From assembly GCA_013336205.1 (NCBI GenBank), contig JAAXUD010000139.1:1-6994 (forward strand): a DNA stretch of 6,994 nt, read 5' to 3'. Source of the stretch: Lentimicrobium sp. (lineage in GTDB: Bacteria; Bacteroidota; Bacteroidia; Bacteroidales; Lentimicrobiaceae). The notes under the pieces are model-generated. The model did not search any database and was not told the origin of the DNA. It saw only the letters and a list, made by a program, of their open reading frames with translations. Below, in pieces: positions 6,799 to 6,994 of the stretch; within the stretch, counting starts at the first letter, position 1; every line of letters starts with the position of its first letter. The translations under genes were made by a program, and so were the position numbers.

Positions 6799-6994
6799 TA
6801 TTTTGAAGGCTAAAAACCTATAAAACAGTGGATTGGTTAAAATATTTCTTGCACATGGAAGTATGGTGCCAGGCTCTGCTGCCGCTAAAAAGTTGTCCAG
6901 ATTTTATTTTAGGAACTGTTATTATGCACAATGCTCCGTTAAGAATTTTATACATTGAATTTCAGAGGATTATGTAGCTTCATTTTAAATTGTA
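6799..6994. other. Non-coding right end of the window
   Basis: Upstream of the beta-helix promoter the last 196 bases are AT-rich and show no convincing open frame, RNA gene or hairpin terminator. No divergent plus-strand promoter was found; TATTTTAG at 6905-6912 has one mismatch to the -7 box but no partner at the right distance. Confidence 0.5.

Overview
This window looks like ordinary chromosomal sequence from a member of the Bacteroidota, probably a Bacteroidales or Marinilabiliales-type lineage. Four independent signs agree. The secreted protein on the right ends in a type IX secretion (T9SS) type A sorting domain. The glycosidase belongs to GH97, a family concentrated in this phylum. 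The transketolase carries SDGG where most bacteria have GDG, a form I associate with Bacteroides-type enzymes. The promoter before the minus-strand gene matches the Bacteroidota consensus (TTTG, 20-nt spacer, TAnnTTTG). Start codons sit in AT-rich leaders without clear Shine-Dalgarno sequences, also typical of the phylum.

Layout: positions 1-671 hold no convincing gene, but contain two inverted repeats, the stronger at 511-558. On the plus strand follow a secreted GH97 glycosidase (672-2657) and, after a 131-nt gap, a full-length transketolase (2789-4837). A strong symmetric hairpin with A and T tracts (4876-4912) follows and can terminate transcription in both directions. Converging from the right on the minus strand is a secreted parallel beta-helix protein with a T9SS sorting domain (5052-6716). 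Its promoter is at 6767-6798. The remaining bases to 6994 show no gene.

The genes do not form an obvious dedicated system. The GH97 enzyme has the residues of the retaining, alpha-galactosidase-like branch and would release sugars outside the cytoplasm. Transketolase is central pentose-phosphate metabolism. The beta-helix protein is a surface or secreted protein of unknown ligand. No SusC/SusD pair, regulator, mobile element, CRISPR array or RNA gene is visible. The points most worth a second look are the GH97 active-site signature, the 15-of-16-bp inverted repeat upstream of it, the eight-coil GG-ladder of the beta-helix protein, and the promoter that moves the start of that protein. I found no evidence of an undescribed multi-gene system.
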